Shown: positions 15,680 to 24,815, counted from the stretch's first letter. The stretch: 64,000 bases of DNA from Actinokineospora terrae (GCF_900111175.1 NZ_FOGI01000007.1:434001-498000); one strand, 5' to 3'. A program made the numbers and translations. Notes: generated by a model from the sequence alone, not told the origin.

Positions 15680-16753
15680 GTGAAAAATTCCCCCCACCCG
15701 GGCGCCGGACTCCGTTACGGAATGACCTACCGGCTGCCCGCGCTGCCGACCCGGTGCCCGCTCGCGGTGCACCCGGACGCCGCGGCCACCGCGCCGCGGG
15801 TGGAGTCGTGGCTGCGGCCGTACCTGGTCGACTACTTCGGGGAGTCCGAACAGGACAGTCCGGTCACCGGCCACTACCTCCGCCAGGACCTGCACCGCTG
15901 GGGCGCGCTGTGCATGCCGCACACCAGGTCGGACCGGTTCTTCCGGCAACAGCTGTGGATGAACGCCGCCGCGCTGCTCGACGACGCCTTCTCCGCGCCG
16001 TGGCTGCGCGAGCAGACCGCCAGGGACCGGTTGGCCCGCCAGTTGTGCGCGGCCGTCGAGGGAACCCCCGGCGGCGCCACCCCGCTGGCCCGTCTCCTCG
16101 GTGACGTCCACGCCCTGCTGCTGCCCACCGCTGGCCCGTTGCGCGAGCGCTTGGTCCAGGTCGGCACGAGCGTGGTCATCGACAACGCCAACCAGCACGA
16201 CCTCGGCGAGTTCGACGACCTCGACGCCTACCTCGGCTCCAGCAGGCGCGTGAACGCCTACGGGCACTGGATCCTCACCATCGCCGAGTGGGCGCTCGGC
16301 ATCGACCTCGGCGGGCTCGTCGACGAGGACCCGTTGGTGCGCAAGGCTTGCGCGCTCGCCATCGACCACTGGATCCTCGTCAACGACCTCTACTCCTTCG
16401 CCAAGGAGATCGAGGAGGGCGAGAAGATCAACGCCGTCTGGGTCCTGTTGGGACAGGGCGCGCCGCTGCAGGAGGCGCTCGACGCCATCGCCGCCCGCGC
16501 CGTGGCCACCGAGGAGCGGTTCATCGCCACCAGGGACAAGATCTCCCGCGGCCCGCTGCGCCACCGCGACGACCTCGCCCGGTTCCTGGCCGAGGTCGGC
16601 CACATGATCACCGGCAACCTCCGGCACGCCAGGGAGAGCAGCCGCTACCACGGCGATGGCCACCGGGTGGCCGACGACCTGGCAGGCAACCTCGTCGCCG
16701 AGCAGCGGACCCTGGTCCGGCTGGGCACGGTTCACCAGCCGCTGGCCGACTAG
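15680..16753 (+). CDS. class I terpene synthase
   Basis: A 357-residue single-domain bacterial terpene cyclase, which ionises a prenyl diphosphate and cyclises the cation. The metal-binding NSE triad is clear: N235-D236-L-Y-S239-F-A-K242-E243. The pyrophosphate-sensor arginine region (SSRRVNAYG, about 187-195) and the C-terminal RY pair (SSRYHGD) are present. The first aspartate motif is DDAFS (101-105), lacking the acidic residue usually fifth in DDxxD/E. The GTG start has GGAGG seven bases upstream. It overlaps the convergent Lrp gene by a shared CTAG. Product unknown. Confidence 0.88.
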   Translation: MKNSPHPGAGLRYGMTYRLPALPTRCPLAVHPDAAATAPRVESWLRPYLVDYFGESEQDSPVTGHYLRQDLHRWGALCMPHTRSDRFFRQQLWMNAAALLDDAFSAPWLREQTARDRLARQLCAAVEGTPGGATPLARLLGDVHALLLPTAGPLRERLVQVGTSVVIDNANQHDLGEFDDLDAYLGSSRRVNAYGHWILTIAEWALGIDLGGLVDEDPLVRKACALAIDHWILVNDLYSFAKEIEEGEKINAVWVLLGQGAPLQEALDAIAARAVATEERFIATRDKISRGPLRHRDDLARFLAEVGHMITGNLRHARESSRYHGDGHRVADDLAGNLVAEQRTLVRLGTVHQPLAD

Positions 16754-17232
16754 CGGACCTCGCGCTCCAGCAGCGGCCGGACCCGGGTGGGGATCGGCGT
16801 GGACAGCGCGATCGAGGTCGACGTCCGGCGCACCCACTCGACGTTGACCACCCGGTCGATCACCCGCTGCAGGTCGGCGTTGTTCTGCGCGACCATCCGC
16901 ACCAGCAGGTCGCCCTCGCCGGTGGTGGCGTGCACCTCGCACACCTCCGGGATGGCGTGCAGCCGGGTGGCGACCTCCCCGCGCTTGCCCTGCGCGATCT
17001 CCAGCACGGCGAACGCGGTCAGCCCGTAGCCCATCGCGGCCAGGTCGACCGCGGGCGGGAACCCGGTGAGCACCCCGCGCCGCTCCAGCCGGTCCATCCG
17101 CGCCTGCACCGTGCCGCGGGCGACGCCGAGCCTGCGCGAGCACTCCAGCACGCCCAGTCGGGGCTCGTCGGTGAGCAGGAGCAGCAGTCGGGCGTCGAGC
17201 ACGTCGATCCCGGGACTTTCCTCGGCTGTCAC
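16750..17232 (-). CDS. Lrp/AsnC-family regulator
   Basis: A 160-residue protein: N-terminal winged helix-turn-helix (about residues 10-60, LDARLLLLLTDEPRLGVLECSRRLGV) and C-terminal RAM/AsnC ligand-binding ferredoxin-like domain (VCEVHATTGEGDLLVRMVA). Such proteins bind amino acids and control nearby catabolic genes. It is divergent from hppD, 151 bp away, so control of tyrosine catabolism is a reasonable inference. The GTG start is preceded by GGAGAG. The 3' end shares CTAG with the terpene synthase gene. Confidence 0.88.
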   Translation of the reverse strand: MTAEESPGIDVLDARLLLLLTDEPRLGVLECSRRLGVARGTVQARMDRLERRGVLTGFPPAVDLAAMGYGLTAFAVLEIAQGKRGEVATRLHAIPEVCEVHATTGEGDLLVRMVAQNNADLQRVIDRVVNVEWVRRTSTSIALSTPIPTRVRPLLEREVR

Positions 17233-17383
17233 GTCTCTCCTTGGGCAGAGTGTTCAGTTTGCCAGACACGCATGGTGACACCCTAGTCATCTTGTCCAGT
17301 GATCTTCCTAAGTGTTGCGCAGGATGCACTGGGGTACCCATGCTGCGTAGGCAGGTGCAGGACGCGAACGCAGGAGGAACGCC
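17233..17383. promoter_or_regulatory. Lrp-hppD divergent promoter region
   Basis: It contains AT-richer patches (GTGTTCAGTTTGCCAGACAC near 17250-17269, with GTGT...ACAC symmetry) suited to Lrp-type binding, and the AGGAGG site of hppD at its right end. Exact promoter elements were not resolved. Confidence 0.45.
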
Positions 17384-18586
17384 ATGACGGGCACGCTCAA
17401 CCGCGGTGACCAGGGCATGGACGAGGTGAGCTTCGACCAGCTCCGCCAGCTCGTCGGCCTCGTCGAGTACGACGAGAGCAAGGACCCGTTCCCGGTGCGC
17501 GCCATGGACGCCGTCGTCTTCGTGGTCGGCAACGCCACCCAGACCGCGCTGTTCTACCAGGCGGCGTTCGGCATGACCCAGGTCGCGTACTCCGGCCCGG
17601 AGACCGGCAACCGCGACCACAAGTCCTACGTGCTCAAGTCCGGCTCGGCCCGCTTCGTCATCAAGGGCGGCGTCGACCCCAAGAGCCCGCTGCTCGACCA
17701 CCAGCGCGCGCACGGCGACGGCGTGGTCGACCTCGCCCTCGAGGTCACCGACGTGGACAAGTGCCTGGCGCACGCCCGCGCCCAGGGTGCGATCGTGCTC
17801 GAAGAGGCGCACGACGTCACCGACGAGCACGGCACCATCCGCGTCGGCGCCATCGCGACCTACGGCAAGACCCGGCACAGCCTGATCGACCGCTCCCGCT
17901 ACAACGGCGTCTACCTGCCCGGTTACGTCGAGAAGGCCGGTGCGTACAAGAAGCCGGAGGGCGCCCCGAAGCGCATCTTCCAGGCCGTCGACCACTGCGT
18001 CGGCAACGTCGAGCTCGGCAAGATGGACTACTGGGTCGACTGGTACAACCGCGTCATGGGCTTCGTGAACATGGCGGAGTTCGTCGGCGACGACATCGCC
18101 ACCGAGTACTCGGCGCTGATGAGCAAGGTGGTCGCCAACGGCAACCACCGGGTGAAGTTCCCGCTCAACGAGCCCGCGATCGCGAAGAAGAAGTCGCAGA
18201 TCGACGAGTACCTGGAGTTCTACGGCGGCCCCGGCTGCCAGCACATCGCGCTGGCCACCAACGACATCATCGCCACCGTGACCGCCATGCGCGCCGCCGG
18301 TGTCGAGTTCCTCGACGTGCCGGACTCCTACTACGAGGACCCGGAGCTGCGCGAGCGCATCGGCAACGTGCGGGTGCCGATCGAGCAGCTCAAGGAGCAC
18401 GCCATCCTGGTCGACCGGGACGAGGACGGCTACCTGCTGCAGATCTTCACCAAGCCCACCGGCGACCGGCCCACCGTGTTCTACGAGATGATCGAGCGGC
18501 ACGGCTCGCTCGGCTTCGGCAAGGGCAACTTCAAGGCCCTGTTCGAGGCGATCGAGCGCGAGCAGGACCGCCGGGGCAACCTGTAA
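17384..18586 (+). CDS. hppD: 4-hydroxyphenylpyruvate dioxygenase
   Basis: A 400-residue non-haem iron enzyme that converts 4-hydroxyphenylpyruvate to homogentisate in tyrosine breakdown. Two vicinal-oxygen-chelate halves are present, and the iron ligands are readable as H204 (VDHCVGN), H287 (CQHIAL) and E368 (FYEMIER). The C-terminal GFGKGNFKALFEAIE helix that gates the active site is intact. The start has AGGAGG seven bases upstream. A perfect 15-bp terminator follows. The adjacent divergent Lrp gene is the likely regulator; homogentisate dioxygenase is not in the window. Confidence 0.96.
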   Translation: MTGTLNRGDQGMDEVSFDQLRQLVGLVEYDESKDPFPVRAMDAVVFVVGNATQTALFYQAAFGMTQVAYSGPETGNRDHKSYVLKSGSARFVIKGGVDPKSPLLDHQRAHGDGVVDLALEVTDVDKCLAHARAQGAIVLEEAHDVTDEHGTIRVGAIATYGKTRHSLIDRSRYNGVYLPGYVEKAGAYKKPEGAPKRIFQAVDHCVGNVELGKMDYWVDWYNRVMGFVNMAEFVGDDIATEYSALMSKVVANGNHRVKFPLNEPAIAKKKSQIDEYLEFYGGPGCQHIALATNDIIATVTAMRAAGVEFLDVPDSYYEDPELRERIGNVRVPIEQLKEHAILVDRDEDGYLLQIFTKPTGDRPTVFYEMIERHGSLGFGKGNFKALFEAIEREQDRRGNL

Positions 18587-18600
18587 CCACCAGCGCTGTC

Positions 18601-18633
18601 GTGGCCCCCGCCCGGATCCCGGGCGGGGGCCAC
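18601..18633 (+). terminator. terminator of hppD
   Basis: A perfect 15-bp stem beginning GTGGCCCCCGCCCGG, with a three-base loop, 14 bases after the hppD stop. Confidence 0.85.
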
Positions 18634-18711
18634 ACTCAGCTACTGCTCAGGTGCGGTGGCGGGTGGGCGGGTACGCTCGCCCCCAGGGCGATATCCACCT
18701 CGGGGAGAACC

Positions 18712-18963
18712 ATGGCCACCTCACGCAGGGCGATGCCACTGGCGGGCGCCGCTGCCGCGGCGCTGGTGCTGGCCGGGGTGGCCGTGTTCACCGTCAGCAA
18801 CGCCGGGTGCGCCAGCGCGGGGGAGTTCGTGCAGCGCGGCCAGGGCCTCGAGCTCGTCGGCGGCTGCGTCGACCCGGCCGACCTGCCGCCCGCCTCCAGC
18901 ACCCCGACCGTGGGCACCAACCCGGGCAGCGCCGTGGAGCGCTTCCACCAGGTCAGCCCGTAG
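18712..18963 (+). CDS. small exported or membrane-anchored protein
   Basis: An 83-residue protein with a signal-like hydrophobic segment (residues 8-28), then a short Cys-containing tail (GCASAGEF, ELVGGCVDPADLPP). The two cysteines could form a disulphide outside the membrane. The start is ATG with GGGGAG upstream. No family recognised; it stands alone between two hairpin terminators. Confidence 0.6.
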   Translation: MATSRRAMPLAGAAAAALVLAGVAVFTVSNAGCASAGEFVQRGQGLELVGGCVDPADLPPASSTPTVGTNPGSAVERFHQVSP

Positions 18964-18981
18964 CCCGAGGTCCCGCGAGAA

Positions 18982-19014
18982 GAGGCCCGATCCCCGCTCG
19001 GGGGACCGGGCCTC
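18982..19014. terminator. bidirectional terminator
   Basis: GAGGCCCGATCCCC pairs with GGGGACCGGGCCTC with one mismatch, between the convergent small exported protein gene and the cystathionine gamma-synthase gene. Confidence 0.7.
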
Positions 19015-19030
19015 GTTGTCGTCCGGGGGA

Positions 19031-20188
19031 CTAGTCCAGGGCCTTGAGCAGGTCGTTCACCAGGTCGGTGCCGTCCTCGATGCCCACCGACAGCCGCAGG
19101 ATGTCGCCCGCGATCTGCAGCGGCGACCCGGTGGTGCTCGCGTGCGTCATCTTGCCGGGGTGCTCGATGAGCGACTCGATGCCGCCGAGCGACTCGGCGA
19201 GGATGAACAGCTTGGTGCGGGCGGCCACCGCCAGCGCGGCCTCCTCGCCACCGGCGACCGAGAACGACACCATCCCGCCGAAGCGGCGCATCTGCTTGGC
19301 GGCGACCTCGTGGCCGGGGTGCTCTGGCAGGCCGGGGTAGTAGACCTTGGTGACCTTCGGGTGGTTGAGCAGCGCCTCGACGATCCGCTCGGCGTTGTCG
19401 CTGTGCCGCTCCATCCGCAGCGCCAGCGTCTTCGCCCCGCGCAGCACCAGCCACGCGTCGAACGGGCTGGGCACCGCCCCCGCGGCGTTGCGCAGGAACG
19501 CGAACTTGTCCCGCAGGTCGTCGTCGGAGGTGATGAGCGCGCCGCCGACCACGTCGGAGTGGCCGCCGAGGTACTTGGTGGTCGAGTGCAGCACCACGTC
19601 CGCGCCGAGGCCGAGCGGGGACTGCAGGTACGGGGTGGCGAAGGTGTTGTCGATGACCAGCTTCGCGCCGCCCTCGGCGGCGACCGCGGCCAGCGCGGCG
19701 ATGTCGGCGATGCCCAGCAGCGGGTTGGTCGGCGTCTCCGACCAGATGACCTTGGTGGTCGGGCGCAGCGCGGCCTTGGTCGCGGTCAGGTCGGACAGGT
19801 CCACCGAGGTGTACTCGACGCCCCACTGGGTGAGGACCTTGTCGAGCAGCCGGAAGGTGCCGCCGTAGGCGTCGTTGCCCAGGACGACGTGGTCGCCCGG
19901 CCTGGTCATCGAGCGCAGCGCCACGTCGGAGGCGGCGAGGCCGGAGGCGAAGGCCAGGCCGTGCTTGCCGCCCTCGAGCGCGGCGAGCGCCTGCTCCAGC
20001 GCGGTCCTGGTCGGGTTGGCGCTGCGCGAGTACTCGTACCCGCCCTCGCGCACGCCGCCGACGCCGTCCTGGGCGAAGGTGGAGGTGGCGTAGATGGGCA
20101 CGATCACCGAGCCGGTGCGCGGATCGGGCTCTTGTCCAGCGTGGATCGCCCTGGTCTCGAAACCCCAGCGCGACGTCTCGTCTGCCAT
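19031..20188 (-). CDS. cystathionine gamma-synthase/lyase family enzyme
   Basis: A 385-residue PLP enzyme of the Cys/Met metabolism family. The PLP lysine is K205 in HSTTKYLGGHSD; YEYSRSANPTR and the ETPTNPLL and DNTFATPYLQ segments are family landmarks. It should form cystathionine from an O-activated homoserine and cysteine, or cleave cystathionine; sequence alone cannot separate synthase from lyase, though mycobacterial MetB is very similar. ATG 20188 behind GGGGG was chosen over an upstream ATG. Cystathionine beta-synthase lies 2.2 kb upstream on the same strand, giving both halves of transsulfuration. Confidence 0.9.
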   Translation of the reverse strand: MADETSRWGFETRAIHAGQEPDPRTGSVIVPIYATSTFAQDGVGGVREGGYEYSRSANPTRTALEQALAALEGGKHGLAFASGLAASDVALRSMTRPGDHVVLGNDAYGGTFRLLDKVLTQWGVEYTSVDLSDLTATKAALRPTTKVIWSETPTNPLLGIADIAALAAVAAEGGAKLVIDNTFATPYLQSPLGLGADVVLHSTTKYLGGHSDVVGGALITSDDDLRDKFAFLRNAAGAVPSPFDAWLVLRGAKTLALRMERHSDNAERIVEALLNHPKVTKVYYPGLPEHPGHEVAAKQMRRFGGMVSFSVAGGEEAALAVAARTKLFILAESLGGIESLIEHPGKMTHASTTGSPLQIAGDILRLSVGIEDGTDLVNDLLKALD

Positions 20189-20337
20189 GTCCCCCAGGTT
20201 ACGGGGGACCGCCCAATCGACCACCATGTGGGACCGTTCCCACTATGAGGAATATTTCACCGATCGAGTGATGCTTGGTGGTAGTGCCGTGCGGTACAAG
20301 CCCGCACGGCCCCGATCCAGGTCCCGCGTCAGGTCGA

Positions 20338-20856
20338 TCAGTACCGGGCCGCGCCGCGCAGCCACCGGCCGGTGGACGGCAGCACCGCGAAGAAGAAAGC
20401 CAGAATGCCCGCGATAGCGCCGACGGCGAGCAGAATGGTGTAGCTGTCGTTGAACTCGGTGAGCGCCGTGAAATAGTCGCCGATTCCGAGCCCGATGCCG
20501 CGCAGCAATTCCGAGACGAACGGTTCCAACGGCAGCGAGGCGACGCCGAGCACCGCGGAGATCGCGACGACCGGGACACCCGCCCTGCGCCGCGCGAACA
20601 GCATCACCGCGCCGATCAGGGCCAGCGCCGCGAGCATCAACCTGCCGATGACCAGGGACTGGAGCCCGGGCGGGAGTTCGAAGACATCACTGGCGTAGGG
20701 CACCTCGGCCACGAAGTACGCCGAGGAGCCGCCGATCCCGGCCGCGGTGCCGAGCGCGGCGAGTCCGGCGACGACCGCCGTCGCCGGGCTGCCCGGGGCC
20801 GCCTGCTGGAATTGCGGGTAGTAGCCCTGCTGCTGGTATGGCGCCTGGTAGTTCAC
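20338..20856 (-). CDS. four-helix membrane protein with Gln/Tyr-rich N-terminus
   Basis: A 172-residue protein. The N-terminus (NYQAPYQQQGYYPQFQQ) is a short low-complexity cytosolic tail; four hydrophobic segments follow (about residues 25-45, 70-88, 95-112 and 138-160). The GTG start at 20856 has GAGGGGG upstream. It resembles in design the larger Q/G/P-rich protein encoded next upstream, and the two may be functionally related, but no family is recognised. Confidence 0.65.
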   Translation of the reverse strand: MNYQAPYQQQGYYPQFQQAAPGSPATAVVAGLAALGTAAGIGGSSAYFVAEVPYASDVFELPPGLQSLVIGRLMLAALALIGAVMLFARRRAGVPVVAISAVLGVASLPLEPFVSELLRGIGLGIGDYFTALTEFNDSYTILLAVGAIAGILAFFFAVLPSTGRWLRGAARY

Positions 20857-20896
20857 ATTTCCCCCTCGCGTCTTCCTGGACGACCCCAAAGACGCG

Positions 20897-20927
20897 GATA
20901 GGCCCCGGCAGGTTGCCGGGGCCTATC
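20897..20927 (-). terminator. perfect hairpin terminator
   Basis: A 14-bp stem GATAGGCCCCGGCA with a three-base loop, 17 bases past the stop of the Q/G/P-rich membrane protein gene. Confidence 0.8.
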
Positions 20928-20944
20928 AACTCAGTTCGCGCGAG

Positions 20945-22252
20945 TCACCACTGCTGCGGCGGCTGCCCACCGGGCGGCTGCTGGCCGAACCCGCCGGGCG
21001 GGGGCGGCGGGGGCTGCTGCCCGTAACCCTGCTGCGGCGGGGGGAACCCGGGCGGCGGGGTCTGCGGCGGCTGGCCGTAGCCCGGCTGCTGCGGGGGCTG
21101 CTGCTGGCCGAACCCACCGGGCTGGCCGTACTGCTGCTGCGGGGGCTGCTGGCCGTAGCCCTGCTGCTGGTGCGGCTGGCCGAACCCACCGGGACCACCG
21201 GCGCCGGGGCCACCGGCGCCGGGGCCACCGGGGCCGGGGCCACCGGGGCCGCCGGACCCGCTGCTCAGCGAGCTGAGCGGCGAGCTGCCGAGCAGGTAGT
21301 CCTTGGTCTGCGGGAAGAACGCCAGCGCACCGGCACCGGCGATGAGCAGGCCGAACACCAGCGGGGTCATGATCTGGCCGACGAAGCTGAAGGTCGCGCC
21401 GTTGATGATCGCGGCGACCACCAGGCCGCCACCGCCGCCCGCGACCAGCAGGTGGGCGATGTTCAGGTTCTTCTTCAGCGCCAGCAGGACCGCGCCCGCG
21501 ATCGCCACGCCCGCGCCCGCGATCTGGACGAAGGACAGGAAAGTGTTGAAGCCGCTCGGGCAGTAGCTCGACGCCACCCCGCCGAGCCCGCGCACGTCAC
21601 CGCAGAGGCCGCTGATGGTGGAGATGTTGGACATCAGCGAGATGCTCATGATCAGCGCGATCAGGCCGAGCACCGCGACGGCGCCGAGCACGATCAGCGC
21701 GATCATGCCGGTGTTCTGGCCCTGACCACCCGCGCCGGGCGCGCCGCCGAGACCGGACTGCTGGGCGAAACCGCCCTGCTGGCCGGGGTAGCCGCCGGGC
21801 TGCTGCTGGCCGTAACCCTGCTGCTGGCCGAACCCACCGGGCTGGCCGTACTGCTGCTGGGGCGGCTGCTGCTGGCCGTAGGGCTGGTGGAACCCGCCGG
21901 GGGGCGACGCCTGGTCGGCGGCGCTGGGCGGCGGGGCGTAGGGCGGCGACTGCGGGACGGAGCCGGGCGGCACCATCTGCGTCGCGTCACCCTGGCCCGG
22001 GCGCACGACCTGCGTGCGGTCGACGCCCTCCTCCTCCCCACCGGGAGGGGTCTGACCCGGGCGGATGGCCTGCGTCCGCTCGACGCCGTCGGCGCCGGTG
22101 GTGTCACCGGGTGGTGGCGCGTAGTGCGGCTGCGGCGGGGGGTACCCGCCCGGCTGCTGGCCGTACGGCGGCTGGTCCTGACCGGGTTGACCAGGCCACT
22201 GCTGGGGCTGACCGCCCTGCCATGGCTGGTTCGGCGGCTGGGGAGCACTCAT
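20945..22252 (-). CDS. Gln/Pro/Gly-rich tetraspan membrane protein
   Basis: A 435-residue protein. Residues about 1-175 are dominated by PPQ, GGYP and QQPGGFGQQ-type repeats, with RTQAIRPGQTPP / RTQVVRPGQ segments. Four transmembrane helices (about 180-330) follow, and the C-terminus (about 340-435) returns to GQQPPQQ-type low complexity. The repeats are coding and in frame, not a DNA repeat array. Such disordered tails often serve as interaction scaffolds at actinobacterial membranes; function unknown. ATG 22252 was preferred to a GTG 12 bases upstream that would abut its ribosome-binding site. Confidence 0.75.
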   Translation of the reverse strand: MSAPQPPNQPWQGGQPQQWPGQPGQDQPPYGQQPGGYPPPQPHYAPPPGDTTGADGVERTQAIRPGQTPPGGEEEGVDRTQVVRPGQGDATQMVPPGSVPQSPPYAPPPSAADQASPPGGFHQPYGQQQPPQQQYGQPGGFGQQQGYGQQQPGGYPGQQGGFAQQSGLGGAPGAGGQGQNTGMIALIVLGAVAVLGLIALIMSISLMSNISTISGLCGDVRGLGGVASSYCPSGFNTFLSFVQIAGAGVAIAGAVLLALKKNLNIAHLLVAGGGGGLVVAAIINGATFSFVGQIMTPLVFGLLIAGAGALAFFPQTKDYLLGSSPLSSLSSGSGGPGGPGPGGPGAGGPGAGGPGGFGQPHQQQGYGQQPPQQQYGQPGGFGQQQPPQQPGYGQPPQTPPPGFPPPQQGYGQQPPPPPPGGFGQQPPGGQPPQQW

Positions 22253-22371
22253 CGGGTTTCCCACCCCTTTTGACCTGGACTATCAGTTGGCAAATCAGAT
22301 AACTCTGCGGGTAACGCTATCGGACGCGATATCCGTGCGCGGTTCGCGGCTCGCGGGGTGACCATAGGGCG

Positions 22372-23751
22372 TCACCGCCCGGCCAGGAAGCCCAGGAGAT
22401 CTTGCCTGGTCACCACGCCCGCGGGCTTGCCGTCCACCAGCACCAGCGCGCCGTCGGCGTCGGTGAGCGCGGTCATCGCCACCGACACCTGCTCACCGGC
22501 GCCGATGGTGGGCAGCGGGCCGGACATGTGCCGGTCCAGCCGGTCGGCCAGCGCGGCCTTGCCGGTGAACAGCGCGTCGAGCAGGTCGCGCTCGTTGACC
22601 GCGCCGACCACCTCGGCCGCCATCACCGGCGGCTCGGCGTTGACCACCGGCATCTGGCTCACGCCGAACTCGCGCAGGATGGCCACCGCGTCGGCGACCG
22701 TCTCGGTCGGGTGGGCGTGCACGAAGTCGGGGATCGTGGTGCCCGAGGCGCTCTTGCGGCGCAGCACGTCGCCCACGGTGGCGCCGGAGTGCTCGGGCGG
22801 CAGGAACCCGTACTGGGCCATCCACGAGTCGTTGAACACCTTCGACAGGTAGCCGCGGCCGCCGTCGGGCAGCAGCACCACTACCACGTCGTCCGGGCCG
22901 AGCCGCTTGGCCAGCCGCAGCGCCGCGGCCGCCGCCATCCCGCACGACCCGCCGACCAGCATGGCCTCCTCGCGGGCCAGCCTGCGGGTGACCTCGAAGG
23001 ACTCCGAGTCCGACACCGCGATGATCTCGTCGGCGACCGAGCGGTCGTAGGTCTCCGGCCAGAAGTCCTCGCCTACGCCCTCGACCAGGTACGGCCTGCC
23101 GGTGCCGCCCGAGTAGACCGAGCCCTCCGGGTCGGCGCCGATGACCCGCACCTTCCCGCCCGAGACCTCCTTGAGGTAGCGGCCGGTGCCGGAGATGGTG
23201 CCGCCGGTGCCGACGCCCGCCACGAAGTGCGTGATCTTGCCCTCGGTCTGCCGCCACAGCTCGGGGCCGGTCGAGTGGTAGTGGCTCGCCGGGTTCTCCA
23301 GGTTGGCGTACTGGTTCGGCTTCCACGCGCCCTCGATCTCGCGGACCAGCCGGTCGGACACGTTGTAGTAGGAGTCCGGGTGCTCCGGGGCCACCGCGGT
23401 CGGGCACACCACGACCTCGGCGCCGTAGGCCTTGAGCACGTTGCGCTTGTCCTCGCTGACCTTGTCCGGGCAGACGAACACGCACTTGTAGCCCTTGCGC
23501 TGGGCGACCATCGCCAGGCCGACGCCGGTGTTGCCCGAGGTGGGCTCGACGATCGTGCCGCCGGGGCGCAGCTCGCCGGAGGCCTCGGCCGCCTCGACCA
23601 TGCGCAGCGCGATCCGGTCCTTCACGCTGCCGCCCGGGTTGAAGTACTCCACCTTCGCCAGCACGGTCGGGGCGAGCCCTTCGGCCAGGGTGTTCAGCCG
23701 CACCAGGGGCGTGTCACCGACGAGATCAAAGATGTGCTCGACGTACTCCAC
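22372..23751 (-). CDS. cbs: cystathionine beta-synthase
   Basis: A 459-residue PLP enzyme that joins homocysteine and serine (or O-acetylserine) into cystathionine. K44 in NPGGSVKDR is the PLP lysine; PTSGNTGVGLA and GTGGTISGTGRYLKE bind substrate and phosphate. The C-terminal 110 residues form a tandem CBS-domain pair (VGDVLRRKS..., and ALVLVDGKPAGVVTRQDLLGFLAG), a likely allosteric module. The length matches mycobacterial Cbs. The GTG start follows AAGGAG. It is divergent from the SGNH hydrolase gene. Confidence 0.94.
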   Translation of the reverse strand: MEYVEHIFDLVGDTPLVRLNTLAEGLAPTVLAKVEYFNPGGSVKDRIALRMVEAAEASGELRPGGTIVEPTSGNTGVGLAMVAQRKGYKCVFVCPDKVSEDKRNVLKAYGAEVVVCPTAVAPEHPDSYYNVSDRLVREIEGAWKPNQYANLENPASHYHSTGPELWRQTEGKITHFVAGVGTGGTISGTGRYLKEVSGGKVRVIGADPEGSVYSGGTGRPYLVEGVGEDFWPETYDRSVADEIIAVSDSESFEVTRRLAREEAMLVGGSCGMAAAAALRLAKRLGPDDVVVVLLPDGGRGYLSKVFNDSWMAQYGFLPPEHSGATVGDVLRRKSASGTTIPDFVHAHPTETVADAVAILREFGVSQMPVVNAEPPVMAAEVVGAVNERDLLDALFTGKAALADRLDRHMSGPLPTIGAGEQVSVAMTALTDADGALVLVDGKPAGVVTRQDLLGFLAGR

Positions 23752-23918
23752 CGAGGGCTCCTTCGTGGGGTCGCGTTAGGGGTTCGCGTCGTTGACCTGC
23801 TCGTGGGGAGCGTATCCCGGCTCTAGCGCCGGTGAAGTAATCGCCGCGTTTGGTAAAGAGGAGGTCGGTAGGGGCGATAGGTCTAAGACAGTCACCTTTG
23901 GTCGAAGGGGGGCAGGCG

Positions 23919-24731
23919 ATGCTGTGGATCCGTGGGCTCTGGGTGGCCGCTGTGGCGGCAGGCTCCGTGGGCGGCCTGTCCGGCGCGGCGTACACCCTCT
24001 TGCAGTCGCAGTCCCGACAAGCGCGCAGCATCATCGGTGTACCCCGCGACCTGCCGTTCAACGCGGACGGCTGCTACCTGCCCGACGGAACCGGCCCTGG
24101 GCAGGTCGCCGACGCTCTTACCTTCGGCATCTTCGGTGACTCCACCGCCGCGGGGCTGGGTGCTGAGTCGCCGGAAGCGCTACCTGGCGTGCAGCTCGCG
24201 AGGGGCCTGGCCGAGGAGGCGGGCCGCCCGGTGCGGCTCACGACCTACGCGGTCGTCGGCTCCCGCAGTACCCACCTCGCCGACCAAGTCGACCGCGCGC
24301 TGTTAGACCCACCGAGGGCCGCTGTGGTCATGGTCGGCGGTAATGACGTGACGGCTCGGCTCGGAGTGGCCGCGTGCGCCGAACTGCTCGGCGAGCAGGT
24401 CCGGCGGCTGGTCGCGGCTGGCACCGGTGTCGTCGTCGGAACCTGCCCCGACCTGGGCACGGTCCGGCCGATCCCGCAGCCGCTGCGGTCGCTGGCGCAG
24501 CGGTGGAGCCTGGCCCTGGGCCGCGCGCAGGCCCGTGCCCTGGTCGGCAGCGGCGCCGCTGTGGTGCCCATGACGCTGGTGTCGCGGCACTTCGCCCGGC
24601 GCCCAGACGAGCTGTTCAGCCCGGACCGGTTCCACCCCAACGGCGCCGGGTACGGGCTGGCGGCGGGCGTGATCCTCGCCCCACTGTGCGCGGTGGCCGG
24701 GGTGTGCCACAGTGCGGTGACACCCGGCTGA
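23919..24731 (+). CDS. SGNH/GDSL-family hydrolase, membrane-anchored
   Basis: A 270-residue esterase/lipase-like protein. An N-terminal signal anchor is followed by block I FGDSTAAGLG (catalytic Ser), block III GGND and block V DRFHPNGAGY (catalytic Asp and His). Extracytoplasmic lipid or carbohydrate ester hydrolysis is expected from the family; substrate unknown. The ATG is supported by GAAGGGG upstream. A TTA codon lies at 24303-24305. The gene is divergent from cbs. Confidence 0.85.
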   Translation: MLWIRGLWVAAVAAGSVGGLSGAAYTLLQSQSRQARSIIGVPRDLPFNADGCYLPDGTGPGQVADALTFGIFGDSTAAGLGAESPEALPGVQLARGLAEEAGRPVRLTTYAVVGSRSTHLADQVDRALLDPPRAAVVMVGGNDVTARLGVAACAELLGEQVRRLVAAGTGVVVGTCPDLGTVRPIPQPLRSLAQRWSLALGRAQARALVGSGAAVVPMTLVSRHFARRPDELFSPDRFHPNGAGYGLAAGVILAPLCAVAGVCHSAVTPG

Positions 24732-24750
24732 GCAGCGTGGCTCCACGGGT

Positions 24751-24770
24751 GAGTTACCCGAGGGTAACCT
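24751..24770. promoter_or_regulatory. palindromic operator candidate
   Basis: GTTACCC-GA-GGGTAAC, a perfect 7-bp dyad 48 bases upstream of the thiolase start, placed where a repressor would block transcription. Regulators of fatty-acid genes (TetR family) use sites of this size; the cognate protein is not evident here. Confidence 0.5.
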
Positions 24771-24815
24771 CAGCGGTGTCGTGCTGGACCGGCCTACCGC
24801 GAAGGAGCACCCGCC

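Noticed and set aside
15662..18502. 946-codon open frame on the minus strand
   Set aside because: It runs antisense through the terpene synthase and hppD genes, both of which have intact motifs; long antisense frames are common in high-GC DNA. The translation is low-complexity Val/Asp/Arg/Gly.
20960..22240. Repetitive CTGCTGG/CCGTA-rich sequence
   Set aside because: It encodes the Gln/Pro/Gly-rich tails of a membrane protein in frame; no independent DNA element.
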